Shown in pieces: positions 50,730 through 59,178 of a stretch of 64,000 bases of DNA. The position numbers and the translations under genes were made by a program. The notes beneath the pieces are model-generated. The model made no database searches. It saw only the letters and a list, made by a program, of their open reading frames with translations, and was not told the origin of the DNA. The DNA comes from an uncultured Eubacteriales bacterium (GTDB lineage Bacteria; Bacillota; Clostridia; Christensenellales; Borkfalkiaceae): contig CAJLKN010000002.1 in NCBI GenBank assembly GCA_905207235.1, positions 1 through 64,000 on the forward strand, read 5' to 3'. The number at the start of each line of letters is the position of its first letter. Position 1 is the first letter of the stretch.

Positions 50730-50738
50730 CACCTAAAT

Positions 50739-51224
50739 TCAAATTTGTGAATAGACGGGCATTATTATTATGTTAGTCGGTGCAACTCCCGCTTCGTTTC
50801 TTAACAGATTGTAAATGGAAAGTGCCGTATCGGACGACAATTCGTCGGAATTTATGAACACGTTCACGTTATCTGAGTCCATTCCTATGGAAACGACCGC
50901 ATCCGAAAAACCTAACGATTTTATCATGGTTTCGAGCACGAGCTCGCTTTCCATAATTTCTACGATCTGAAGTTTGAGATCTACCGCTTCGTTATACTTT
51001 TCGCTGCCTTCGTCGTAGAGCTCGATGACGCTGTCAAGCTGAAGAAGTTCTTCGCTTCTCGTCGTCGTTCTTTCGGAACGATAGGTTGAAAAGTAGTTGG
51101 CCGTCGTTACCGCATCTGCGCTTGCCGCGGTATCTTTATTGACAAGCAGAACGTTGAGTACCGCAGTAACCGCAAGCAGAAAAACGAGCGACGACAGAAT
51201 GATGATTTTTTTCTTTTTTGTCAT
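50739..51224 (-). CDS. spoIIIAH: Stage III sporulation protein AH
   Basis: The 161-residue protein has one N-terminal membrane segment (about 7-27) and an extracellular YscJ/FliF-like ring-building domain (SDAVVSIGMDSDNVNVFINSDELS). In the mother cell it forms the channel ring that meets SpoIIQ of the forespore. It is shorter than the 218 residues of B. subtilis, mostly in the linker. Last gene of the spoIIIA operon. Confidence 0.9.
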   Translation of the reverse strand: MTKKKKIIILSSLVFLLAVTAVLNVLLVNKDTAASADAVTTANYFSTYRSERTTTRSEELLQLDSVIELYDEGSEKYNEAVDLKLQIVEIMESELVLETMIKSLGFSDAVVSIGMDSDNVNVFINSDELSSDTALSIYNLLRNEAGVAPTNIIIMPVYSQI

Positions 51225-51237
51225 AAAATTCTCCTTA

Positions 51238-51591
51238 TTAATTCATAGCGTAAATGGCTATGATATTTTTCTGAATATTCAATGCCGTTGAAACGGCGTT
51301 AAGTATATCGTTGCGCGTCATAATGTTATCCGCACCCTGACACACTATAACAACTCCCTCAATTCCTTCATCGCTCTCCGTTACCATAACGTTGCTTTCC
51401 CCCACTCCGTCTATCGAGGAAAGTATGCTTTCAAGTTTTATTTCAGTCTGCGTCTTGTCGGTAAACGCCCCCGCCGAAGAACTTTCCTCCGCTCCGTTGT
51501 AGAGCACGACTATAAGTATAAGAACAAACACGAGAGCGATTATTATAATCAGCGTTTTGTTCGATTTAAGAAGCTCAATCAGTTTTTTCAT
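51238..51591 (-). CDS. spoIIIAG: Stage III sporulation protein AG
   Basis: The 117-residue protein has one membrane segment (about 12-32, KTLIIIIALVFVLILIVVL) and a ring-building domain with LESILSSIDGVGESNVMVT. It is about half the length of the B. subtilis protein, lacking the inserted beta-triangle region that forms the large ring tube there. It starts inside the 3' end of spoIIIAF. Confidence 0.88.
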   Translation of the reverse strand: MKKLIELLKSNKTLIIIIALVFVLILIVVLYNGAEESSSAGAFTDKTQTEIKLESILSSIDGVGESNVMVTESDEGIEGVVIVCQGADNIMTRNDILNAVSTALNIQKNIIAIYAMN

Positions 51592-52009
51592 TTACGTTTA
51601 TATTTATATAGCCGAGCCCGAGCAAATATGATTGAATTTCGTCCATTGTATTTAATTCGACAAAATCTCCCGTAACGGTAACGCCGTTTTCGGTAAATGA
51701 GCCATCTTTATAGATAATTTCCACCCTGCACTCGCACTCTATGCCCAGTTCTTCTTCAATCATGTTTTCAAGCGTCGCGCTCTGGCTGTCCGAATATACT
51801 TCGCAGACATAATCGTAATCAATAAGCCCGCCTTCCTGCTGTTCGAGAGAAATATTGAAAATGCTGAAAACAGGCGAAATGAGAATTAGTATGCAGGCTA
51901 TCCTAAGAACGAAGTTAATTATTTTATGCAATTTTCCTTCGGGAATTATAAAACCTGCTATTACCGTGATAAAAACGGCTCCCGCCGCAAGCGCTATATA
52001 TGACGTCAT
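51575..52009 (-). CDS. spoIIIAF: Stage III sporulation protein AF
   Basis: The 144-residue protein has two N-terminal membrane segments (about 5-24 and 30-52) and a soluble C-terminal domain with IEEELGIECECRVEI. The start MTSYIALAAG at 52009 overlaps the stop of spoIIIAE by 4 bases; the frame upstream is an artefact inside spoIIIAE. Confidence 0.88.
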   Translation of the reverse strand: MTSYIALAAGAVFITVIAGFIIPEGKLHKIINFVLRIACILILISPVFSIFNISLEQQEGGLIDYDYVCEVYSDSQSATLENMIEEELGIECECRVEIIYKDGSFTENGVTVTGDFVELNTMDEIQSYLLGLGYININVNEKTD

Positions 52010-53184
52010 AAAAAATTTGTCGCCGAGCTTATGATAAGCATAACCACCAGGGCGTACATGAACGCCACAGTGCACAGACCGGCTATAAAATATTCGATAT
52101 CCGTTGCGAGGTCGGAGAACATTGAATAAAGCGTGTTCTCGCCGAGAGGCTGAACGACAGCGGCAACCAGTTTTAAAATAAGAGAAAAAGCGGCAAAAAG
52201 AATTATCGGAGGCGCTACCGCCGATATGAGCAACACTATTCCGCATATCCCGACGGAACTCTTTATAACAGAACACGCCGCCACAATCATATCGACGCCT
52301 GCCGACAAAAAATTGCCTACAATAGGCACGGAGCTGCCGACAAGGTATTTTGTCGCCTTGAAGAAAATGCCGTCGAACAGCGACGATGCCGTACTCTGTA
52401 CGGTTATGAAAAGCGAAAAAACCGCCAGAGTTATGCCTATTACCCACTTTAAAATGCTTTTTATTAGTTTTGAAGTGCCCGAAAAAGAAATATCGGGCGC
52501 TAGCTTTGATATGAAATTTATCACCACGATGGCAATCGTGGCAGGGAAAATTATGCCGCTTACAATCTCTACGGCGCCGCCAGAAATAAAGAGTGCAGAC
52601 GGCTGATAGATCGCCCCGGCATTACTCCCGCCCGTTAAAACCGTGAGAGTTACGAGTATGGGCGTAATGATTTCCACCTGCGTTCTTATAACGTTTATGC
52701 TCTCGAGAGCAGACGATACAATGCCCGTCAGCATGGCGGTAATTATAGTAATTATGAGGGCGTAACAGGCTATGCGCACAACTTTCGAAGTGCTTGAACT
52801 GATAACTCCGCCTTCGGCGCTCTTTACAAGCGCGCACAGTATGGCTATGCCCACTATCTGCGCAAACGCAGGCACCAAAGACAACACGTTTCCGAACAAT
52901 ACAGAGCATAATTCCCCTATGTAGCTCGGATAATTTATGCCGAGGTTTCCGTTAATGAGGTAAGAAATAATTTCCTGGGCATTGTCGCCGAAACTGAACA
53001 GAAAGTCGTCGCGGTGAGAGTTCAGATATTCGTCTAGTTCGGACAAATCGAGACCGGAGATTATGGAATTTATATTTTCGTTGAGTTCCGCTTCCCCGTC
53101 AGAGGCAAATGCCGCTATTCCGCCGCACGACAGAAGAATAATCAGCGTTGCGGCGATGATTATCGCCTTTACTTTATATCTCAT
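52006..53184 (-). CDS. spoIIIAE: Stage III sporulation protein AE
   Basis: The 392-residue membrane protein has an N-terminal signal (about 6-27) followed by roughly seven or eight hydrophobic segments and the conserved ALVKSAEGGVISSSTSKVVRIA-type middle. It is the large polytopic subunit of the mother-cell feeding channel. Length matches the family. Confidence 0.93.
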   Translation of the reverse strand: MRYKVKAIIIAATLIILLSCGGIAAFASDGEAELNENINSIISGLDLSELDEYLNSHRDDFLFSFGDNAQEIISYLINGNLGINYPSYIGELCSVLFGNVLSLVPAFAQIVGIAILCALVKSAEGGVISSSTSKVVRIACYALIITIITAMLTGIVSSALESINVIRTQVEIITPILVTLTVLTGGSNAGAIYQPSALFISGGAVEIVSGIIFPATIAIVVINFISKLAPDISFSGTSKLIKSILKWVIGITLAVFSLFITVQSTASSLFDGIFFKATKYLVGSSVPIVGNFLSAGVDMIVAACSVIKSSVGICGIVLLISAVAPPIILFAAFSLILKLVAAVVQPLGENTLYSMFSDLATDIEYFIAGLCTVAFMYALVVMLIISSATNFL

Positions 53185-53570
53185 ACCATATTAACCAACG
53201 ACATTATTACATTGAACATTGCCTGCAAAATGGGCAGCGACATGGCAAAAATTATAAACTTTCCGCACATTATCAGTTTATCGGCGAGACTGTCGAAGCC
53301 GAGGTCCTTAACAGAACCCGCGGTAATTTCAATAAGATACCCCACTCCGATTATCTTGAATATAAGTCTGACGACAGAACTGTCTATTCCCGTCTGCTCG
53401 GTAAATGTTTTTATGAAACTTACGCTGGCGGCAAAATAATCGAATGCAAACAACACGAGTATAATTCCGCCCGCAGTCAGACACAGCGGAACGAATTCGG
53501 GCTTATGCGCTTTTAGAACGAGCGCGCTTACCCCGGTTATTATCGCCACGCAACACAATTTTACGACCAT
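53181..53570 (-). CDS. spoIIIAD: Stage III sporulation protein AD
   Basis: The 129-residue protein has four hydrophobic segments and the conserved end LGFDSLADKLIMCGKFIIFAMSLPI. It resembles small membrane subunits of type III secretion export gates. It overlaps spoIIIAE by 4 bases and touches spoIIIAC. Confidence 0.93.
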   Translation of the reverse strand: MVVKLCCVAIITGVSALVLKAHKPEFVPLCLTAGGIILVLFAFDYFAASVSFIKTFTEQTGIDSSVVRLIFKIIGVGYLIEITAGSVKDLGFDSLADKLIMCGKFIIFAMSLPILQAMFNVIMSLVNMV

Positions 53571-53770
53571 CAGAATATATCGAACAGCGCCTTGACCTGC
53601 TCGAACAAGTCGGCAATCATAGAAATTACTACAGTCAGAACTATTATCAGTCCCACCAGACTGACGACCGTGGCGATATCGTCCCTGTCCGATTTTTTAA
53701 GGATCTGACAGACAATGGTTATTATTATGCCGACCGCGGCTATTTTAAATATTATGCTTATATCCATCAT
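53570..53770 (-). CDS. spoIIIAC: Stage III sporulation protein AC
   Basis: The 66-residue protein consists almost only of two membrane segments, with ILKKSDRDDIATVVSLVGLI between and across them. Size and sequence are typical of SpoIIIAC. It overlaps spoIIIAB by 4 bases. Confidence 0.93.
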   Translation of the reverse strand: MMDISIIFKIAAVGIIITIVCQILKKSDRDDIATVVSLVGLIIVLTVVISMIADLFEQVKALFDIF

Positions 53771-54192
53771 GCAAGTAAAACAGCTATCAAAATGCCTGCC
53801 ATAAGCGCAATTTTTATGTACAGAGAACTGTATTTTTTATAATCTAGCATACTTTCTTCCTTTAATTTTTTAAGTGCAGATTTTTTTTCGTTGAGGTAAT
53901 CTATCTGCGAAACACTGTCGCTCGCACCGAGATTTTTAAAGTATTCTTTGATTAAAATGCCGTCTTCGCCCGAAAGGACCTCTTTACCCGACATAACTTC
54001 ATTTACGTACTTATAATCGTTGGCAATGCGTGAAATGCGCTCTTTGCCGTATTTGAGGTTCAACAGCATCTGCTCGTTGAATTCATACAGTTCGGAAAAA
54101 ACGCGGGCGCGCTTCTTTTTTTCAGACGATAAAAGTACTCCTATCGCCGTCGTGGCAATGACTATCGCCGATAATATTAAAATTTTTATCAT
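53767..54192 (-). CDS. spoIIIAB: Stage III sporulation protein AB
   Basis: The 141-residue protein begins with a membrane segment (MIKILILSAIVIATTAIGVL), then a helical soluble part (LNLKYGKERISRIANDY) and ends with a second membrane segment. The fold resembles GspF/type II secretion platform proteins. It is about 30 residues shorter than in B. subtilis. Its first 71 bases overlap spoIIIAA, which is a long overlap. Confidence 0.9.
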   Translation of the reverse strand: MIKILILSAIVIATTAIGVLLSSEKKKRARVFSELYEFNEQMLLNLKYGKERISRIANDYKYVNEVMSGKEVLSGEDGILIKEYFKNLGASDSVSQIDYLNEKKSALKKLKEESMLDYKKYSSLYIKIALMAGILIAVLLA

Positions 54193-55018
54193 AGATTACA
54201 ACTTCTTTCCCTATTCCCGTAAGGCGACAGAAATAATCGAATGGCATGGCTTTGAGCTGTTTAACGTCCAACACGTGCGTCGAAGCAAGCACGGTAATTC
54301 CGCAATCCGCAGCGTATCTGACCGCAGAAATATCTTTTTCGCCGTACAGCTCGTCCGTTACGATAATCTGCGGCTTCATCGCCCTTATCGCAGACGAAAA
54401 GGCGGTAAGTTTATCTCCGCCGCGCACGACGTCGCACCTTTCCCCGAGGTCGTATCCGTCGCCGTCGCAGTCAGCTGCTGCAATTTCGTTTCTTTCATCC
54501 ACAACGAGAACGTTGTACTTTTGGGAAAGTTTTCTTGCCAGGTCGCGCAGCATTGTGGTTTTTCCCAACCCCGGCGGAGAAAAAATCAGCAGGCTGTTGG
54601 GTTGTTGCGATTGCGTTACGCGATAAACTTTATCGGCGCAGCCCTTTATGTCGTGCGGGATGCGGATATTCAGGGAAGTTATGTGCCTTATGGCATTGAC
54701 CGAGCCGTTTGCCGTTATGTACTCGCCCGCAATGCCTATGCGCACGCCACCGTCCAATGTTACAAACGCCTTCTTGACCTGCTCGGAGTATGCATACAGC
54801 CCGTCCGACAGCGCATAAGCAAAAAGTCCGTCAACATCGTAAATTCTTATCGCCTTTTCGGCGCTGTCGCATTTTCCGAAATTATCTATATATACATATT
54901 CGCCGCTATACTCTATTATTACGGGTTGTCCCCTTCTTATCCTTATTTCCGTAAGATAATTGAGATTGAGACATTTTATAGCGCTGCGCAGGCAATCGGG
55001 CAGAAAATTGAGGTTCAT
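54122..55018 (-). CDS. spoIIIAA: Stage III sporulation protein AA (secretion ATPase)
   Basis: The 298-residue mother-cell ATPase is related to type II/IV secretion ATPases. Walker A is PPGLGKTT (148-155), followed by VVDERNEIAAADCDG and IIVTDELYGEKD. The C-terminal 15 residues (after IYDKNFNII) are beyond the usual end and are encoded in the overlap with spoIIIAB. It is the first gene of the spoIIIA operon; a sigma-E promoter would be expected in the 27 bases before it or inside the terminator, and I cannot identify one with confidence. Confidence 0.93.
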   Translation of the reverse strand: MNLNFLPDCLRSAIKCLNLNYLTEIRIRRGQPVIIEYSGEYVYIDNFGKCDSAEKAIRIYDVDGLFAYALSDGLYAYSEQVKKAFVTLDGGVRIGIAGEYITANGSVNAIRHITSLNIRIPHDIKGCADKVYRVTQSQQPNSLLIFSPPGLGKTTMLRDLARKLSQKYNVLVVDERNEIAAADCDGDGYDLGERCDVVRGGDKLTAFSSAIRAMKPQIIVTDELYGEKDISAVRYAADCGITVLASTHVLDVKQLKAMPFDYFCRLTGIGKEVVIYDKNFNIIGDSHCHDGDRSTFIV

Positions 55019-55045
55019 AATTTAAAGTATTATTTCCGCAATAAA

Positions 55046-55072
55046 AAAATGACCGCCGAAGCGGTCATTTTT
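55046..55072 (-). terminator. htpG terminator with a UUCG tetraloop
   Basis: AAAATGACCGC (55046-55056) pairs with GCGGTCATTTT (55061-55071). On the minus strand the loop reads TTCG and a run of seven T follows. Confidence 0.93.
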
Positions 55073-55080
55073 GATTATAA

Positions 55081-56925
55081 TTATTTAACGTAGTTTTCAA
55101 GAAGTTTGAGGTTGTCGCCAATGAATTTATCGAGTTCGGCGGGGCTCATCTTTTTGAATGACATAAGAGCAAGCGAATAAATGTAACCTGCTACAAATTT
55201 CTGCTTTTCGTCGTCCATCTCCTTTATCTTCGATACGACGGGATTTGCGGTATTTATTATCATGGTCTTTGCCACTTCTCCGTCGGACATTCCGTAGAAA
55301 CTGCCCATTTCGGAATACCTTCTCATATACTCGTCAACATTGATAATTGCGGGGACTTCGCTGTTTTTGAGCGCCTGCGTTTTAATCGTAAGTTTATCGT
55401 CGCCAATAGCTTTTTTGAATATATCTATGAGAACGCTGTCTTCCGCGGCGTCTTCGCCCTTCAATGCTCCCGCCACGTCGGCGTCAATTCTCATAAATTT
55501 GAGTTTATCGGGCGCTTTGTATTCAAGATAGCTTATAAAGTGAGGGTCAATGAAGTTATCGCACTTGATCGCATTCAGACCTGCATCCTTGAACATCTTC
55601 ACATACTGAGCCTGCTGCTGTTCGTCTGAAATGTAATAAATGGTTGAAGGTTTGACTTCTTTCTTTTCTTTGCTCTCTTCCTCTTTCTTTTCGCCTTCGT
55701 CTGCATTTTCTTCTTCAGGCAGTCCGAGGAATTCTTTTATGTTCTTATAATTATCGTCGATATCCTTATAGATAATTATGTCTTTTACCCTGTTGTAGAA
55801 CTCGTCGTCCTTGATGCAGCCGAATTTAACAAAGTTTGCAATATCTTCCCAGCATTCTTCAAACTTCTTTCTGTCGTTTTTGAAGAGTGCGACAAGTTTA
55901 TCGGCAACTTTGCGAGTGATATATTTGGAAATGCGCTGAACCTGCTTGTCGTTCTGCAAGAATGAACGCGAAACGTTCAAAGGAATATCGGGGCAATCGA
56001 TTACGCCGTTCAGAAGCATAAGGAATTCGGGAATGACTTCCTTAATGTTTTCAGCGACGAATACCTGATTGCAGTAAAGTTTGACCTTGCCGCGCTCGAG
56101 CTCGACCTTGTTTCTGACCTTAGGGAAATAGAGAATGCCTTTCAGTCTGAAAGGATAGTCCATGTCGAGGTGTACCCAGAAAATGGGGGGCGTGAAATCG
56201 AGGAATGTATTTGTATAAAACTCTTTATACTCCTCGTCTGTGCAATCTTTTACGGGCTTTGCATAGAGGGGCAAAGTCGTATTCAAAGGTTTGTCCTTGC
56301 CGTCGCCTTTGAAGTTGACATAAATGTTGTAAGGCATGAACGAGCAGTATTTCTTTACGAGGTCCTTAATCGTGCTCTCGTTGAGGAATTCTTTCTCTTC
56401 CTCGCTTATATGCATTATGACCTTTGTGCCGCGGTCTGCCTTGTCGCTTTCCTCAATCGTATATGTTTTATTGCCGTCAGACTGCCAGTGCACGGCGGGG
56501 CTGCCGTCGTAGGACTTGGTTATTATCTCGACATTTTCCGATACCATGTAAGCGGAATAAAAACCGAGACCAAAATGACCGATTATGCCTTCGCCGCCCG
56601 CCTTTTCGTACTTTGCAAGGAAGTCGGAAGCGCCTGAAAATGCAATCTGAGTGATGTACTTTTCAACCTCTTCCTCGGTCATGCCTATGCCGTTATCCTC
56701 AACGGACAAAGTCTTGGCGTCTTTATCTATATTTATTTTAATGCAGTATTCCTCGCCTTCGTTTTCAGTCGCCTGACCCATCGATACAAGTTTTTTGAAC
56801 TTTGTAATTGCGTCTGCGCCGTTGGCAACTATCTCCCTGAGGAATATGTCTTTATCTGAATAAAGCCATTTTTTGATGATTGGCATCATGTTTTCGCTGG
56901 AAATTTTTATGTTACCCTGTTTCAT
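55081..56925 (-). CDS. htpG: Molecular chaperone HtpG (Hsp90)
   Basis: The 614-residue Hsp90 has the N-terminal GHKL ATPase (LREIVANGADAITK, VEDNGIGMTEEEV, GHFGLGFYSAYMV), the middle domain and a dimerisation domain. A charged insertion near residues 415-440 (EENADEGEKKEEESKEKKE) resembles the charged linker of eukaryotic Hsp90 but sits further C-terminal. MKQGNIKI at 56925 is the start, with GGAGG nearby. The promoter region contains a small palindrome GCACAGTGC. Confidence 0.96.
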   Translation of the reverse strand: MKQGNIKISSENMMPIIKKWLYSDKDIFLREIVANGADAITKFKKLVSMGQATENEGEEYCIKINIDKDAKTLSVEDNGIGMTEEEVEKYITQIAFSGASDFLAKYEKAGGEGIIGHFGLGFYSAYMVSENVEIITKSYDGSPAVHWQSDGNKTYTIEESDKADRGTKVIMHISEEEKEFLNESTIKDLVKKYCSFMPYNIYVNFKGDGKDKPLNTTLPLYAKPVKDCTDEEYKEFYTNTFLDFTPPIFWVHLDMDYPFRLKGILYFPKVRNKVELERGKVKLYCNQVFVAENIKEVIPEFLMLLNGVIDCPDIPLNVSRSFLQNDKQVQRISKYITRKVADKLVALFKNDRKKFEECWEDIANFVKFGCIKDDEFYNRVKDIIIYKDIDDNYKNIKEFLGLPEEENADEGEKKEEESKEKKEVKPSTIYYISDEQQQAQYVKMFKDAGLNAIKCDNFIDPHFISYLEYKAPDKLKFMRIDADVAGALKGEDAAEDSVLIDIFKKAIGDDKLTIKTQALKNSEVPAIINVDEYMRRYSEMGSFYGMSDGEVAKTMIINTANPVVSKIKEMDDEKQKFVAGYIYSLALMSFKKMSPAELDKFIGDNLKLLENYVK

Positions 56926-56994
56926 TTTAAACCTCCGTGTATTAACATTATTATATATAACCTCCGCACTGTGCAATTAAACTTTTTGCATAAA

Positions 56995-57033
56995 ATAACC
57001 GCGCCGAAAGCAGAATGCGCTCGGCGCGGTTAT
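56995..57033 (-). terminator. Terminator between the IspH-S1 gene and htpG
   Basis: ATAACCGCGCCGA (56995-57007) pairs with TCGGCGCGGTTAT (57021-57033); TTTTAT follows on the minus strand. Confidence 0.85.
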
Positions 57034-57050
57034 CAAAAAATTTTAATAAA

Positions 57051-57080
57051 AAAAGCAGACCATTTAGGTGGTCTGCTTTT
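57051..57080 (-). terminator. First hairpin after the IspH-S1 gene
   Basis: AAAAGCAGACC (57051-57061) pairs with GGTCTGCTTTT (57070-57080), and T-rich sequence follows on the minus strand. With 56995-57033 it forms a tandem terminator. Confidence 0.85.
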
Positions 57081-57085
57081 ATCAA

Positions 57086-59173
57086 TTACTTGTTGTTTTT
57101 CTGAGCGTTTGCAAGGATATCGCCGAGAGAAGTGCCGATGGAAATGCTTCCTTCGTTCCAGTCGGAATATTCGTCGTCAGACTTTCTGGGTGCGCGGCTT
57201 CTCTTATGACCTTCGCCTTCAGCCCTTTCTGCGCGGGGCTTTCTTTCGGGCTCGGGAAGAATTGCCTTAATGGAAAGGTTCATCTTCTTTGCAACGGGGT
57301 CAAGCGCAATAATCTTTGCGTCGATTTCGTCGCCTACATTGAGAACGGATGCGGGAGTTTCAATTCTGTCATAGCTGATCTGAGAAACATGAACGAGACC
57401 GTCAATGCCTTTTTCAACTTCAACGAATGCGCCGAAAGGCACGATACGTACAACTTTGCCGTGTACGACTTCGCCGACAGAATACTTTTCAGCTGCAAGA
57501 TCCCAAGGCTGGGGCTGGAGCTGCTTGTAACCTATGGAAACTTTCTTTGCTTCTGTATCTACTTTGAGAACCTTGAATTTATAAGTTTTGCCGATTTCAA
57601 GAACGTCGGTTACAGCCTTTGCGCCCGTCCAGGACAGGTCGGATATATGAGCGAGGCAGTCGAAACCGTTTACGGAAACAAATGCGCCGAAAGAAGTAAC
57701 TCTTTCAACTTTGCCTTCTACAACGTCGCCAACTGCGATATTTGCGAAGAATTCCTGCTCTTTAGCAGCCTTTGCTGCTTCCTTTGCTTCTTTCTCTTCC
57801 TGAAGAATTACTCTCTGGGAAGCGATGATTTCCTTCTTTCTGTCCCTCTTGACTTCGAGAGCGCGGAGACGAAGCGTCTTGCCGACGTATTTGCTGAGAT
57901 CTTTTACAAAGCTGGGTCTGATTTCCTTTGCGGGAACGAATACGGAATAGGTTCCGAGCGTTGCCGTAAGACCGCCCTTGTTAAAACCGGTACATTCAAC
58001 CTGGAATTCTTTGCCGGATTCTATTTCTGCGCTGAGAGCTTCTTCTTCCGCAAGAACTTTAATCATTTTCTGCGAAAGTTTTAAAGAGGGCTTAAGCTCC
58101 ACAACCAGCAAATCGATAGGCTCGCCGATTTTGTCGGCATAGTCGGCTGCGTTGTAAACTTCGCAGTCAAGCTCGTCCTTGCTCAAAGGAATTTCCTTTT
58201 TTGAAAAAGGAAGAAGTATCTGAAGACCGTCTTCCGTTGCTTCGGAAATTGTCGCAGTAACTATCTGACCCTTTTTGAACTTCGATTCGCTGTCAATCTT
58301 TGCAACTACGTCCGCCATAGAACTTGTTGCATTTACTTCTGTGCTTTTTTCTTCCATCTTTAAGAGAACCTCCCGGTTTTGCGCATTCGGAGTGGATGCC
58401 CCCGAAACAATACCTACACTTTTAAAATTTTTAATTTTTTCGTAATCCAAATCGTCGGGACCCGAAAGCCTGAACACGTTTTTGCAATTTGCCCTGCAAA
58501 TGTCGTAAAGTTTATTGGTATTACTGCTGTTCATACCGCCTATAACGACCATTGCCTGACACTTTTTTGAAAGTTGTTCCGCTTCAAGTTGACGATCATA
58601 AGTAGTATAACAAATAGTTTTGAAAACGGCAACTGTTTTTTCACACAGATTTTTAATATTTTCTATTATTTTCTCAAATTTTTCAACAGAAAACGTAGTT
58701 TGAGCGACTACGCAGACGTCTTTATCCTTTATCGCGCTGAAATCTGCGTCAGTATCATTCACAACGAGTGCGCTGTTGCCGCACCAACCGAGAAGTCCCA
58801 CCACCTCGGGGTGGGCTGCCTCTCCCACAATGACTATCGTTTTGCCTTGTTCATACTGACTTTTGACAATTTTTTGCGTGTTGCGGACAAAGCCGCACGT
58901 GCAGTCGATTATTTTAATTGCGCGGGCGGCGCATTTATCGTAAAAATCTGCCGGAACGCCGTGAGAACGAAAAATAACCGTGGCGCCGTCCGGAACGGCG
59001 TCAAGGCTGTCAACAGTTTTTATTCCGCGGGCTTCGATCTGCTCTACGACGTGGCGGTTGTGAATGATTTCGCCGAGCACGTATGTGTTTTCGGGCGGAA
59101 CGCTCATCGCCGTATCTACGGCACGCCTTACGCCCGTACAGAACCCGCTGTGTTTTGCTATTATTATCTGCAT
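57086..59173 (-). CDS. ispH: IspH - ribosomal protein S1 fusion
   Basis: The 695-residue fusion has an N-terminal IspH (about 1-280), the 4Fe-4S reductase that ends the MEP pathway, with cluster ligands Cys12 (GFCTGVRRAV), Cys91 (CTCGFVRNT) and Cys186 (TICYTTYDRQ). About 300-640 holds four S1 RNA-binding repeats, the last two being the best (GDVVEGKVERVTSFGAFVSV, GEVVHGKVVRIVPFGAFVEV). The C-terminus is basic and disordered. This fusion is known in Clostridia. An unusual QKIVKSQYE follows the second Cys, but the active site looks complete. Confidence 0.95.
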   Translation of the reverse strand: MQIIIAKHSGFCTGVRRAVDTAMSVPPENTYVLGEIIHNRHVVEQIEARGIKTVDSLDAVPDGATVIFRSHGVPADFYDKCAARAIKIIDCTCGFVRNTQKIVKSQYEQGKTIVIVGEAAHPEVVGLLGWCGNSALVVNDTDADFSAIKDKDVCVVAQTTFSVEKFEKIIENIKNLCEKTVAVFKTICYTTYDRQLEAEQLSKKCQAMVVIGGMNSSNTNKLYDICRANCKNVFRLSGPDDLDYEKIKNFKSVGIVSGASTPNAQNREVLLKMEEKSTEVNATSSMADVVAKIDSESKFKKGQIVTATISEATEDGLQILLPFSKKEIPLSKDELDCEVYNAADYADKIGEPIDLLVVELKPSLKLSQKMIKVLAEEEALSAEIESGKEFQVECTGFNKGGLTATLGTYSVFVPAKEIRPSFVKDLSKYVGKTLRLRALEVKRDRKKEIIASQRVILQEEKEAKEAAKAAKEQEFFANIAVGDVVEGKVERVTSFGAFVSVNGFDCLAHISDLSWTGAKAVTDVLEIGKTYKFKVLKVDTEAKKVSIGYKQLQPQPWDLAAEKYSVGEVVHGKVVRIVPFGAFVEVEKGIDGLVHVSQISYDRIETPASVLNVGDEIDAKIIALDPVAKKMNLSIKAILPEPERKPRAERAEGEGHKRSRAPRKSDDEYSDWNEGSISIGTSLGDILANAQKNNK

Positions 59174-59178
59174 TTACC

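Noticed and set aside
54020..55093. 357-codon plus-strand frame opposite spoIIIAA/AB
   Set aside because: It is antisense to confidently identified sporulation genes and shows no domain or ribosome-binding site.
57068..58084. 338-codon plus-strand frame opposite the IspH-S1 gene
   Set aside because: It mirrors the S1 repeats on the other strand and is Phe/Cys-rich, as antisense frames of this composition are.
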